A DNA stretch of 64,000 nucleotides, taken from assembly GCF_000143415.4 (NCBI RefSeq), contig NW_003314267.1, forward strand, positions 703,394-767,393, written 5' to 3'. A program made the translations under genes and the position numbers. This document shows, one piece after another, positions 1-10,654 of this stretch. The notes beneath the pieces were generated by a model. That model was not told the origin of the DNA and made no database searches. It saw nothing but the letters and a program-made list of their open reading frames with translations. The first letter of the stretch is position 1; the number at the start of each line of letters is the position of its first letter. The DNA is from Selaginella moellendorffii. Its lineage: Eukaryota; Streptophyta; Lycopodiopsida; Selaginellales; Selaginellaceae.

Positions 1-2
1 CG

Positions 3-318
3 GCGGCGGTGGCTCCTCCGCAGGACTACAAAGGCAAAGGCAAGGCGATCGTCCAGGAGGAGGACAGCAGCAGCGACGATAGCGAAGTGGGCGTGGACGA
101 GGACGAGTTCCTCAAGGCAAACATGGCAGCGCTCAGGGACGCCGATGCGCTGGAGGAGGTGGACTTGAACAACATTCTTCCCACAAGGACGCGCCGGCGG
201 ACGATCCAGCAGCCCGTCCATTGCGATGATCCTGGCAATGGATCCAGCGAGGAGGACGAAGACTATGTTGCCGGTGGCGAGCTCGGCACTCCAGGAGGAG
301 GAGGAGGAGGAGGAGGAG
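3..318 (+). CDS. CHZ-type histone chaperone, 5'-partial first exon
   Basis: The reading frame is open to the window edge and has no ATG, so the true start lies upstream. The protein is very acidic (runs of E, D and S) and contains LEEVDLNNILPTRTRRR at about residues 48-64. This resembles the CHZ motif of Chz1-type H2A.Z-H2B chaperones, in which an acidic stretch precedes an N-I-x-x-x-R-T-R core. A GGA repeat encoding polyglycine follows, and a GT donor sits at 319. Later exons could not be placed with confidence; a short open stretch at 701-841 may belong to it. The assignment rests on this single motif, so it is tentative. Confidence 0.45.
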
Positions 319-914
319 GTAGGCAAACACAGAAAAAAAGTCGATTTCTTTTCTTCCAGATCGAGCTGAAACTTCGTCCGTGGTTTTCCAGGGAAATGAT
401 CACGCTGCTGTACGTGGTATGTTCTTCCATTTCTTTTCCCTGTCGCTGAGATCTCTTAGATTTGATCGTGTGATAGTTTTGGTGGTCTGTGAATGCAGGT
501 GACTTGTTGCCTATGCGTATTTCATTGCTGCAAAATGTTTGCCAGTTTTGATGCAATGTAGGGTTTTTCTTGTCTTCCTGGTAACTTTTCTTTTCTTACT
601 TTCTAACCCAATGTAAATATTGGATTTTCACCTCCTCGAATATTCTTCTAATGTATTCTTCCTAGCGCGCAGCTGCGCCGGAATCAGGCGCTCCGTTTCG
701 ATTTCCATGGCATCGTCTGTCCGAAATGCCAGGAAGAATGTCGAGAAAAAGGATTTCGTCCCAGGAATTGATGAGCGCCTTCATTCGGACGAGGAGCTCG
801 ACGCCAAAATGTGTGGAATGGTGAGGGCTGGTGACGCCGGATAGGACTTGCGTGAAGGCCAAGCGACACCACATATTAAGCTCGCCGAAAAATCTCTCTT
901 TTGCCTGTTTTGCA

Positions 915-1105
915 TGGAAAATGATGTTCCAAAGACCAGGTTTCAAAGCAACTATTGCCCACTACATTCCTCCCCCGGCAGACCATCTTTGGAGAGATAA
1001 TAAGGCGGCATTTTGCAATTTATCTCTGCGAGCAAATGATATTCCAAAAGACCAGATTTCAATAAAATCTTTGCCTCGTTCGGCAGACCATCTTTGCAAA
1101 GGTGA
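915..1105. repeat. Imperfect tandem duplication, about 115 bp unit
   Basis: Two diverged copies lie one after the other. Both contain GATRTTCCAAA, then AGACCAGRTTTCAA, then CGGCAGACCATCTTTG. The first starts near 918 and the second near 1034. They overlap no supported gene. Confidence 0.55.
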
Positions 1106-1305
1106 CATGCCCATCTTCCGAATAGATATGAAGCATCACTGTCCACGAAAAGAGGATCTTCTCGCTCATCTCCTCGGACATTTACCTCGCGCAAAACATT
1201 CGAGCTCAGAAACACTCCGGTAATCCAGATGATAAGGAACGTCAAGGTGGAGCTAAGACATAGCCATCCTTTGCCCACGACGCACAAAACTTTGCAGGTT
1301 TCAGC

Positions 1306-1425
1306 CGAACGTGTTTGGAACGTTTGCGAGCGCGTTCGGCCGTTCGCAAACGCTTTTGGTCCTGGAGCCGAACGTTCGCGAACGCGTTTGGCGTTTGGCG
1401 TTTGGCGTTTGGCGTCTGGCGTTGG
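1306..1425. repeat. CGTTCG/CGAACG-rich palindromic array and 7-bp tandem repeat
   Basis: From 1306 to 1384 the words CGTTCG, CGAACG and GCAAACGC recur in both orientations. From 1384 the unit GCGTTTG repeats about six times head to tail, the last copies degenerate. The block is far more GC- and CpG-rich than its surroundings. Confidence 0.7.
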
Positions 1426-1520
1426 CGAACTTGAATCGGTGCCAGCATTCAGGATGGAGATTCGGGCGAGGCCGAGCGATTGTTCTTCGGAGCCCGCGAG
1501 GAAAATGATCGAGCGTGAAA

Positions 1521-1592
1521 AATTACCCGCCATACTTTGTCATACAATAATCCAAGAATTACCCGCCATCCTTTTGTCATACAATCCAGATT
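1521..1592. repeat. 36-bp direct tandem duplication
   Basis: Two adjacent copies begin AATTACCCGCCAT and both continue to TTGTCATACAAT with a few differences. The first copy is 1521-1556 and the second 1557-1592. Confidence 0.75.
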
Positions 1593-3017
1593 CCATGACC
1601 TGGTCTTGTCAGTGGTTACATCTCGGGTTACATTTACAAGGAGCATGGCCGCGACATCACTTTCCTGTGTGGAGCTTTGAGGCGGAGAGAAAGGATTTCC
1701 TTGGTCACGAGGGTGTATGTTATCTGGGAGATCGACAAGCTCGCAGGAATATGGAAGCAGCGGTATTAAGGAAGCCGAGACAGCTTTCGCCATCTACCTC
1801 AACGCTGCTTGTAGGAAGCACTGTTGGTTTTCTCCGTGGTTGAAACCAGATGCACATTCATTCCCAGCACCATCGAGCCGAAGATACTGCCTGGCTCCAC
1901 CTCGGCTGAAAGATTGCTCTGGATTCTACAAAAGAAGGGCCCGGGATTTTCCTTTGATAATTCTAGCATATTTTAACCCGATTTGCTTGTAGGCGGGTAA
2001 GAGTTCGTTAGCTCTTTCCGATGGTTACCTTGGATCCAGCACGAAAATGATTACATTGCTATCTGGGAGAATCAGCATTGTGAAAACGCAGCTAGGCTAG
2101 CCGAACGATTGTACCAAAGTAGTTCTTCTCCTGAAAGAGGGAAAACCCCGACTGAAAGGGCCCAAGGTGATGGGAAACTTGTATGGCAGCTTTAGTCTCT
2201 TGAACCTCCTCTTGTCATTCCTGAGCTTCCCACCACGCCCGGGGAGTCATCACTGGCGTGGCAGAATGATATGACGGTAAGGAAGGAGTTGACAGCTCTT
2301 CTCGTACTCCAAGAGATCGTCAAATCGTCCCATCGCCTCCCACCGATGTTCCGGCCACGAGCAGCGGCTTGTTGTTCGACACCACCTTCACCCACGGCCT
2401 TGGCATCGGCGCCACCACCGCGCAGACTCCTGACTGCCGTCTGCATCTTCTCCTGGAAGTATGTGTTTCCATGACAACGCTCTCGGTCATTACGTGGAAC
2501 TGTCGGGGGCTCAGCTCTGACGACAGTCGTCTCAACAAGCTCCGGATGGATTCCACGTCGAAGATGGAGGTTCCAGTTGCATCCGCGAGCAACACATCGT
2601 TGCCAATACAGAGCCGCGGGATCCAGCTTCCAAAGGTTCCATCACTCACGAGACCAAAACGTTTGGCCTCCTGCTCCCCATGCTTCAACCACAGGCCCAT
2701 GAGTATTTGAGTATTTGAGTAATCTGGCTGGAGAAAATGTGCCAGCCTTCTATCGGGAAATTAGGCGAACGAGATCATCTTCGCGATAAATTCCAATAGC
2801 GCCGCTCTGCAGGATCATTTCAAAACCAGGATACCGCGTCCCTGCGAGGAGCTGATGGGATCATCCTCGCGCACTGGTAATCGACTAACGAGCTTAGTGA
2901 GGATGGAACTCTTGATATAGGCCATTGTTCCTCCCGGAAGGACGTTACTGCTTGTTTTCCAGGCGGTGTTCATGCCCGCAGCTCCATGCAGCGTCAAGCC
3001 AAGGTGATAGAATGATA

Positions 3018-5682
3018 TCAGAAACGTATTTGGCGCGAAACTAAGACCCCCGAGTCCCAAGTCTCGCACCACCTACAAAGAAGGAAAAAGGACGCCATCA
3101 AAGATGGATAGACAAGAAGAAAGATATGATCACCTGGAGCCGGACGAGTCGCAAAAGATGCACTCGCCATGCCTCGAATTTTTCCAGAAGTGCCCAAACA
3201 AAACACTGCCGTCTGCCGAGTAGTATCGCCCTTGTCCGTGCGCTCTCCCTTGCACAAATTCGGCATGGAGCCGGTCGCCCGAGTGGAAATAAAACCATCC
3301 CTGAGACCACACCTCAATGCTTGGCTTGACGATCAAAACACATACCTTTCCATGGATGAGATTGTCACGCCAGTGCCCTTGGTAGACGTCGCCATTTGCA
3401 TAGTAAAGCGTTCCCATCCCACTTCTCTTGCCTTGGACCCAATCCCCGTCGTAGAAACTCCCATCAGCGAACGTCCATCGACCCTGAGAACGTATAGCCA
3501 CGATGAGAAAATAAGAAGGAATTTAAACGCTCGTTACTTGATTACCTTGCCATCTGGTTGTCCTCCTTCACAACGTCCTTTATACGAACCACCTTGAAAG
3601 TTCATCTCCACCGACGGAGAGAGGCTTCTCGGACTTCGCTCGTTTTCCTGGTGAAGCTAATGTTGAATATGTAAGAACAAACCAAATGGAAACTTGCCAG
3701 CATACACGCAGCTCGTTCCGACAGAGACTGCTCTGGCCTGTTGCGATCTTTGTCTTGGATCAGCTCGGAGGCCGTTCTACACGCCTCCAACACCGCGTCG
3801 ATTCCCATCTTTAGAACGCCGGTGTTAGGCACTGCAGCTGGGTCACAAGGCAACGGTTGCAGCGCATTCACCTTGTTTGCTTCGTTTGGTTCCACGTAGC
3901 TGTGTGCCTGTGCTTGCCGGATTTCTCGAACTCGACCAGGCTGCCGAGGCTCGTTTGATCTCGACTGGGCCCAAGCTCTCGCGTTATCAGAAAATGGTCC
4001 TGATTCCCATGAACGACATTCCTTATCACTCGTAGAAGCGGTTGGAAACGTTCTCTGTGCCTTTGAATCGATGTGAGTTTCAGTCACGGAAGTTCCATTT
4101 GCTCTTGTATTCTCTCGACTTGTTGATGAAGAGTTTTTAGCAAGGAAATTCTCTGTAAAAGTAGAGCTCGACGTAGGAGCATTCTGACAATGTCCGCGGC
4201 TGTCTTGACGCGTGCTGGGATACACAACCTTTCCAATCAAGTTGTCTTTTCCAGTTTCCATCCTGCATTGAAACTTCTTAAGACTTTTTCTCACGTAAGA
4301 AAGCTGCATGTACCTCGTTGTCATTAACAGAACGTGATGAGTTCCAGGAGCCAGACTTGTATCAAGCACGGAAAAGCATGCAATTGTCGCCTCTGTTTTT
4401 GATACAGAGCGGAGAATGCGCGCAGCGGTGCGCATTTCATCCTTTCGTACTCGCTTTGAGTTGGCCACGGCACAAATTATCGGTCCTTGTCTCTCCTGCT
4501 CGCATCAGTTAGTATTGAGACGTATACACCAGAAAGAAAAACATACCTTCTCTGACATGGGAACCATGTCGAGAGCTTCCTTGACTGCTTCCATCGGCGA
4601 AATCCCACTTCCAAGCCTTACATTTGCCACGCTCCATAGCCGAAGGATCTGAGCAGAACCGAATAGTAACAAATGAATGAATTAGAGAGAAGTATCTTAC
4701 CATTTCAGAAATAGAGAATTCAGTAGTTCCATCATAAAAGAAAGACGTTTGGCCCTGTAGAAGACGATGAAAATTGTCAAACTAAGAGCAATGTCGTCAC
4801 TTACAGATATCAACTGAGAAACAGCCTGAACTCCGAGTGAAACCATATTGTTCGATAGACAAGTTGCTTCCATTACAGTAAGACCATCTCTTGTCAGTAA
4901 TGTCTCGTGATCGATCACTGCAAAGTAGGAAACCTCACATAACTTGCGACAAAGATCAGTCATCTTACCAAGAAGTAAGTCAGCAGCAGCTTTAAGAGTG
5001 GCAAGACTCCGCTCAGCCTACTTTCGACGGTTGGAACAAGAAACAGTAAAAACTGCCAGCTTATCAAGACTTACTTTCTCCAGACGTCTTTGGCCCTCAA
5101 ATCTGAATGGTTTCGTGGCGATACAAAACCCGATACCACCACCAGCGCGCACAGCCCTGAGTTTAGCACATATTGCATCCAAGCATTGACAAGTCCCTGC
5201 TCCAAAGACCTTGAAAATATGCCTGAGTTTATCTTGAATAAAATCTCGTATTAACATACCAGTACAATCGCAGCTTCCACAGTTGATGAATTTTCAGCAA
5301 GCCGAATAAGTGGTCCTTCCATTTCGATTCCTAAGCACAGAAATATTTTCACGGACACGAGTAAAGAAGAATCCATTCGTACCTTCTCTTGCTTCCATTC
5401 TCTCTCGAAACCTGTTAAGAAATTTATAAAGCTAAAGCTAAACACAAAGGAGAGAATGAGCTACCTTTGGTTCAACACTGTCGCAACTCGCGAGCTCCAC
5501 AGTGCCGCCCGCGACGATTCTAGCTCGGGATTTCTCTCCTCTTGTCTAGAACCAAGCAGCACACTGCATTCTACCACTCTTCTCTTGCTCTCGGGCGATA
5601 CCTTCAAAACACAGGGCTCACGCAATCGCGCAACGGCAGCTCCATTGGCCTGGCAAAATGCCACGCCGATGCCCAGGGCCAT
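3018..5682 (-). CDS. ARC3: ARC3-like chloroplast division protein (FtsZ-like domain plus MORN repeats)
   Basis: Exons on the minus strand: 5465-5682, 5383-5411, 5260-5330, 5075-5209, 4969-5017, 4805-4917, 4701-4754, 4547-4648, 3698-4495 (with a probable 51-nt intron near 4262-4312), 3546-3647, 3346-3483, 3134-3300, 3018-3072. All phases join, giving about 659 residues. Residues from about 75 to 330 follow the FtsZ fold: a degenerate glycine loop (VFGAGTCQC), then IATKPFRFEGQRRLEK, matching the FtsZ TKPF-FEG strand. The C-terminal part, from about residue 520, holds MORN repeats (YKGRCEGG, YDGDWVQGKRSGMG, YQGHWRDNLIHGKG). FtsZ-like plus MORN is the architecture of plant ARC3, a stromal inhibitor that places the chloroplast FtsZ ring. 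The GTP-binding glycine motif is poor, as expected for ARC3. The N-terminus shows no clear transit peptide, so an upstream exon is possible. One intron (3648-3697) appears to be GC-AG. Confidence 0.85.
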
Positions 5683-5807
5683 TGCCTCGCCTCGCCCTAG
5701 CGCTCGCCTTTCCCTATTTCCAAAATCTCCTTCCCTCCATTATTTAGGGTTCTTCGAGCAACGCGATTCCATCGCGCTCGCTTCTAGCATTGCGCGCGGA
5801 GGATGGA

Positions 5808-7823
5808 ATGCAGCGTTCGATCCAGACGCCAGATTTCTGTCAGGTAAGTGAGCTTTCGCAAAGGATTCCAAGCTAGGCCGACCGTTTTTCTTCCTAGTAG
5901 CTCGAGACCATCGATCGCAAGCAGACCAGGCTACGACGATACCTCGCCGGGCTCAAAGAATGCGGCAGCTCCAAGGATCTGGCAAGAGGGAAAAGAATCC
6001 ACAGCGAGGCCGTCCAGAATGGGGACGAGAGCAACATCTACTTGGCCAGCAGTCTCATCAGCATGTATTCCAAGTGTGGAGATCTTCCGGACGCGAGGGA
6101 AGTTTTCGACAGGCTTCCTCGCCACAACCGCGACGTAGCAGTCTGGACAGCCTTGATCATGGGCTACGCGGACAACGGCCTGGAAGATCGAGCACTGGAC
6201 GAGTTTTTCCGCATGGATTGCCCGCTGAATCCTCGACCATTCGTCGCTGCGCTCAAGGCTTGCTCGAGTCTGGCGGAGAAGGAAGAAGCCATACAGGATG
6301 GTGGTAAGGCTATGGCGATCAAGTCAAGGAGCCTCGAGAGGGGCCGGGAGATACACGCTCGGGCTTGCAGGCTTGGATTCGACTCTAGTGATGTTTTCGT
6401 GGGGAATACGCTGGTGGATATGTACGCGAAGTGCGGAAGCATGGCCGATGCTCGCAGAGCTTTCGAGAAGATCATGGCTCCAGATACGGTCTCCTGGAAC
6501 GCTCTAGTGCTGGGATATGCAACGAACCACGAAGAAGCAGTGGCCTTTGAGGTGTTCTCTCGATTTCTCTCGACTTGGCTCCAACCGGATCATTTGAGCT
6601 TTGTGGCAGTTCTCAAGGCATGCAGTAGCTTAGCAACGAAAGAAGTGGCTGCTCATAACAGGCTCGTCAAAGTTTTTGCTTTGGAGAAAGGCATGGCTGT
6701 TCATGCTGAGGCAGCAAGAAGAGGACTTGATACCAGCCTCTTCGTGGCCAGCAGTCTAGTAGACATGTACTCCAAGTGTGGGAGCATGGTGGACGCTCAG
6801 AGGATCTACAACAAGCTGGAGTCATGCAACGTTGTTCTTTGGACAGCGCTCATGCTGGGATACGCAGAAAATGGCGAAGAAGATCTGGCACTGAAGCTAT
6901 TCATAGAGCTAAGACCGAGAAATTGCCGACCAAATGCTCTGAGCTTTCTGGCTGCATCGAAAGCTTGCACCGGCCTCGCAGTGAAAGAAGAAATCCAACA
7001 CCAACAAGTGGAGACGATCAAGAGAAGGCCAGTAAAGATCAACTCTCTGGAGAAGGGGATGGCCGTGCACTCGGAAGCTATCAGGTGTGGCTGCTGCGAT
7101 CTCTTCCTCACGAGCAACCTGGTGGACATGTACGGAAAGTGTGCAAGCATGGAGGACGCTCAGCGGGCCTTTGACGGAATGGAGCGGCGAAACGCGGTTC
7201 TATGGACGGTACTTCTGGCGGGATACGTTGAAAACGGTGAAGGTGAAAAGGCTCGCGAGCTCTTCGCTCCAATGCGACGCGACGGATGCCATCCAAACTC
7301 GGCCTCATTCGTCGCAGCACTGGGGGCCTGCAGGGACGGAGTTTCGATCGAAACCGGCAGGGCCTTCCACGCTGATATTTGCCGGAGTGGCGTCGAGTGT
7401 GAGACACAGGTCGGCAGCAAACTCGTGGACTTGTATTCCAAGTCCGGGATGGTGTCCAAAGCTCACGAGGTATTCGATTCACTTCCAGAGAGGAACTTGG
7501 TGACTTGGACATCGCTACTGGCAGGATATAGTCGCGAAGGGAGGACGCGAGAGGTTTTCCATCTCTTCGGCGGGATGCTAGACGAGGGCCTCCAGGCGGA
7601 CAGGGTGACGATGCTGTGCCTTCTCACGGCTTGTAGCCATGCCGGGCTCGTGGAGAGGGGCCGTGAGCTTCTTAAGTCGATGAGCTCCAGGTATGGAGTG
7701 AGTCCTGGCGTGGAGCACTGCGAATGCATGGCCGATTTGCTGGAGAGAGCTAACGAGGCCGAAGCTGCGAGGGAGATGAGAAAGATGGTGGCCAGGAAAG
7801 AAAATCCAACAATAATAAACTGA
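5808..7823 (+). CDS. PLS-class pentatricopeptide repeat protein
   Basis: Exon 1 is 5808-5843 (12 codons), the intron 5844-5900 ends in TAGTAG, and exon 2 is 5901-7823, giving 652 residues. Repeats of about 31-36 residues show the plant PPR signature: LVDMYAKCGSMADARRAF, LVDMYSKCGSM, WTALMLGYAENGEEDLAL, LLTACSHAGLVERGREL. Such proteins bind single-stranded organellar RNA and act in editing, splicing or stability in plastids or mitochondria. The protein stops soon after the last repeats, with no clear E+ or DYW domain, so it would need a partner for editing. The start is inferred from frame continuity; without exon 1 the frame meets a stop at the acceptor. The gene is divergent from the ARC3-like gene, with about 125 bp between the start codons. 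Confidence 0.85.
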
Positions 7824-7840
7824 AATTAACTTAGTGCTAA

Positions 7841-7913
7841 GGCCTTTTAGCTCAGTTGGTCAGACCGTGGTGCTGATAACGCCAAGGTCGCAGGTTCGAA
7901 CCTGCATGGGCCA
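7841..7913 (+). pseudogene. tRNA-Ile-like sequence with GAT anticodon, probably decayed
   Basis: The sequence follows a plant cytosolic tRNA-Ile: TTAGCTCAGTTGG in the D arm, an intact anticodon stem around loop CTGATAA, GGTTCGAACCT in the T arm, and 3' GGGCCA. The anticodon is GAT rather than the AAT expected for eukaryotic nuclear tRNA-Ile. The acceptor stem has a T-T mismatch and a T-G pair, the D stem has a C-C mismatch, and the T loop is one base short. The A and B boxes remain recognisable, so it may still be transcribed. Confidence 0.6.
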
Positions 7914-8145
7914 AAACTGCTGTAGTAAACAAGGATGTTTTTTCTCTCTATCTGCGGCTTTAAGAAATCTTCCATAAGCCTGTACAGTTTCTGATTCACC
8001 GGCCGAATGTCAATGTTCGAATGTTAATGAACTTAGTGTTATTTACATTATAATATTTATGGCAGTACAAAATTATGTTCGCTAGCTAATAATTTATTAG
8101 CAATTAACTAACTCAGATCATTAATCATAGGTATATCTCATGAAT

Positions 8146-9522
8146 TTAACTTCTAACCGGCTTTTCAAGCAAAGCAGTGAGAAAGACATGGCGAGAGTTG
8201 TGAGAGTCAACGGACCATCTAACTCTCTCATAGCCCATGCGATCAATGGCAGGAACATAGACCGTTTGCAACATCTCATAGCTGCAAGCCAGCTTCTCGA
8301 GCCACAAGAGCCCTCCAGGCCTCAATATCCTGTCCAGATCATACACAAGGAACTCGAAGCTTTCAGCGGGCATGGAGCCCGATCCAACGATGTCCTCGGC
8401 GTGGACGATATCCATGGTGTTGTCAAAGAAGGGCAGCCGCTGGGATATGGTGACATGCATGGGCACCAAGCCCCTCGCCGCCACGACACTGCTCAAGGGA
8501 GCGCCCACGTCCAATGTGGTGGTGACGATCGTCACGCCCATCTCTCGCATCCTAGCTGCAAAGCTTCCAGTCCCGCCGCCCAGATCGAGCCCAATCCTCA
8601 GCCCACCTCGCTTCATCGCCAGCACCCCGTGAATGACGAGGTCGTGATCGTCGCGAGCGCTCACCCATCTGTGCTTCTCCTTGTCCAAATCGAGGCAGGA
8701 ATCGCAGCCCATGATCGAGCTCGAGCTATGGCGGCCCAGGCAGCTGAAGTTCTTGCAGGCGTAGTGCGTCCAGAGGATGGCATTGTCGGGAGGGAGGCTC
8801 CAGAGACAAGCCGGGAAGGGCAGCGGATCGCTGGACGAGTTTGGGGATCTTGCGAAGCATCGCCTGCGCGGGAGAGGCTCGCAGCCTTGCAGCATCAGCG
8901 TTTGTGCGAGATCGGAGTCGTCCGGGCAAAGGCCTCCCACGGGGTAGTCCATGAAGGTCTGGAGGAGATCCTTGCTGCTGGATCCGGCGCACGCGTGGCC
9001 CACCGGCGATGCCACCCTTGAGATCTGGAAGAGCTTGTGCTTGCCGAGAGGAAGGTCGCGGAGCGCGATGAACTCCTGGAGCTCAGAGCTGGGGATTGGA
9101 TCCAAGAGATTGAGGTTGTCGTTCACGTTTTCGGGAAGCATGGATTGATCTTCGTTCTCCTCTCGCTGACTCCTTGGCTTTGGATCTCGCTGCTGATCTA
9201 GCCGACCCAGAAACGAGGATAGATCATTCCGGATCCCGACCAGCTGAATCTGCGCTAGCTCCAGCTCGTGGTGGACGCGAGAGATGTGGCTCGTGATCTT
9301 CGTCGCCTGAAGCTTGCTCGATCTTTCGCCGGCTAATCTGGAGAAGAAGCTGCTGTAGCTCTTGCTGCCATGATCGTGCTGCGAGCTCGTTGCTGTGAGG
9401 CTGTAGAGCATCACAAAGTTGGTTCCAAGGAGACAAAGTAGAATCACGCATTTCCAAATGCCTATGCAAATCCTAGAGCAGTAGCTACTCTTTTTCTCGT
9501 CCGCCGCTCTCTTGCTTCCCAT
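8146..9522 (-). CDS. Membrane-anchored SAM-dependent methyltransferase-like protein
   Basis: An intronless frame of 458 residues. A short basic N-terminus is followed by one hydrophobic segment (about residues 25-42), suggesting a type II membrane protein. A charged stalk follows. The C-terminal half carries methyltransferase motif I, IGLDLGGGTGSFAARM, at residues 310-325, then a nucleotide-fold pattern with DIVHAEDIV and LDRILRPGGLLWLE. This matches the plant-specific Golgi or endomembrane methyltransferase-like proteins that carry a second cysteine-containing region before the catalytic domain. The substrate is unknown. The upstream sequence (9,523 onward) turns quickly into AT-rich repeats. 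Confidence 0.8.
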   Translation of the reverse strand: MGSKRAADEKKSSYCSRICIGIWKCVILLCLLGTNFVMLYSLTATSSQHDHGSKSYSSFFSRLAGERSSKLQATKITSHISRVHHELELAQIQLVGIRNDLSSFLGRLDQQRDPKPRSQREENEDQSMLPENVNDNLNLLDPIPSSELQEFIALRDLPLGKHKLFQISRVASPVGHACAGSSSKDLLQTFMDYPVGGLCPDDSDLAQTLMLQGCEPLPRRRCFARSPNSSSDPLPFPACLWSLPPDNAILWTHYACKNFSCLGRHSSSSIMGCDSCLDLDKEKHRWVSARDDHDLVIHGVLAMKRGGLRIGLDLGGGTGSFAARMREMGVTIVTTTLDVGAPLSSVVAARGLVPMHVTISQRLPFFDNTMDIVHAEDIVGSGSMPAESFEFLVYDLDRILRPGGLLWLEKLACSYEMLQTVYVPAIDRMGYERVRWSVDSHNSRHVFLTALLEKPVRS

Positions 9523-9748
9523 CTCTCTCTATAGATTGAAAGTTTAGTGGCTCGCTCGTGGCATGCTTGAAGGAATGAAACTCAGATCGTGGATTAACTA
9601 TAGAAGATCGATCATGATGGCTTCGTGGATTATAGTATGATGGTCAGGTTGGTAATCATGGCGATGCGTTGGAGGAAAATTTTCCTATGTAGATTCCACT
9701 TTGTTGGTATCTCATGGACTTTCGTAATATTTTTGAAATACTTTCATA

Positions 9749-10324
9749 ATGTCTATCTTAATAATTCGTATCTTCATGATCTTAGGAAAAACTCACCGCT
9801 CAAGCTTGCTAAAAGTCATGGTACATGCTTTATTTTGTTAAAGTGGAACTTATTCAGTAAAGTGGGACATTAATTAGCATGTGTCCACATGCCATTTCCT
9901 AGTACTTAATTAATATTTATTAATATTTCTATCAGTTTTTTAATTTATTTTTTTATATTTCACAATATTATAACACAAAATCATATGAAAAGTTTTTAAT
10001 TTATAAATTATAAAGCTAAAACTTTAATTTTTTATTGTTGTTATAAAAATGGCATGTGGCCACACACTATAAGTGGGATAATGAAAAATTCCACTTTAAC
10101 AAAATAAAGCATGTACCAGAATTACTATCAAATGGTCATCCCACCATTCCAGAATGCCGGGGGTTGTTTTCTCAGGATTGTTCACCAAACAAGCTACACT
10201 GGTTCCTAGATTTCACGTATCTATACAATAGAGAATTGATAGGCCTAATATACCAATTCAGCTCTTAACTGGACTCGAGCTTCTTGGACAAATAAGTATG
10301 ATAAAAGAAATTTCCTTGCAGTGG
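9749..10324 (+). pseudogene. Spherulin-4 family pseudogene, copy 2 (truncated, MITE-interrupted)
   Basis: The 5' piece (9749-9823) encodes MSILIIRIFMILGKTHRSSL followed by LKVMV, a near match to the start of the better copy at 11539. A MITE then interrupts it. After the MITE, 10114-10324 aligns with the middle of the better copy; the clearest part is WTRASWTNKYDKRNFLAV against WTQASWTNKYDRSNFLAV. About 325 bp of the interior is missing, and the break lies at the shared word TACCAG, which suggests a microhomology deletion. In-frame stops are present. Confidence 0.7.
9824..10113. mobile_element. MITE with about 70-bp terminal inverted repeats
   Basis: The left end (ATGCTTTATTTTGTTAAAGT onward) is matched by the reverse complement of the right end for roughly 70 bp, including CCACATGCCATTT inside both arms. 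The core is AT-rich with no ORF. The flanks are GTAC on both sides, compatible with a TA target-site duplication (9822-9823 and 10114-10115), as in Tc1/mariner-type MITEs, or with a 4-bp GTAC duplication. Removing the element restores CATGGTACCAG, which is present uninterrupted in the related gene copy at 11608. Confidence 0.8.
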
Positions 10325-10654
10325 GTTTGAATTTGAATATCTTTGAGTGTTACTTAATTTCTCAATTAGAATGAACTTAGAACCCTCGAGTTCATTAAGT
10401 TTTGTATTTGCCCGAACAAAGGTGTATCAACTAAATAAGGTTTTCAATGAAATTGTCAATAGAAAAAATCCAAAAATTATAAACTAAATGAATTTGCTTG
10501 TAGTACAATTCGTTATGCTTTAGTGTTCTCTAATCAGTATGCAAACTTTCATAAAAGAAACAAACATTCATACCATAAATTTCTTTCCAAGTAATTTCTA
10601 TAACTGATGGAGAATATTAAAAAAATCGTGGAATAGATAAGTTATAAATAAAAT

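Larger units (their letters stand above)
319..2990. other. Stretch with no convincing gene
   Basis: Apart from the local repeats listed separately, I see no gene here. A short plus-strand open stretch (about 701-841) is rich in K, E and D and could be a terminal exon of the CHZ-like gene. A 126-codon minus-strand ORF at 2320-2700 has no family features I recognise. The 3' flank of the ARC3-like gene lies at 2700-3017. Confidence 0.4.

Noticed and set aside
2471-2512. MTTLSVITWNCRGL, resembling the start of a LINE endonuclease ORF
   Set aside because: Only a dozen residues match, the downstream sequence has no endonuclease or RT motifs, and the frame ends after 80 codons.
2320-2700. 126-codon minus-strand ORF
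   Set aside because: No recognisable motif, codon pattern or neighbouring exon supports it; likely a chance ORF.
2815-3072. Longer alternative C-terminus for the ARC3-like gene (another frame after the last intron)
   Set aside because: The phase of the exon 12 donor (TCC AG) joins to the frame ending at 3018; using the longer frame would need a different acceptor and shows no MORN features.
5018-5222. Alternative acceptor CAG at 5223 for ARC3 exon 4
   Set aside because: It leads to a stop in the required phase, while AAG at 5210 keeps the frame and gives the FtsZ-like strand before the glycine loop.
8140-9021. 293-codon plus-strand ORF antisense to the methyltransferase
   Set aside because: It is a shadow of the GC-rich minus-strand gene and has no protein-family features.
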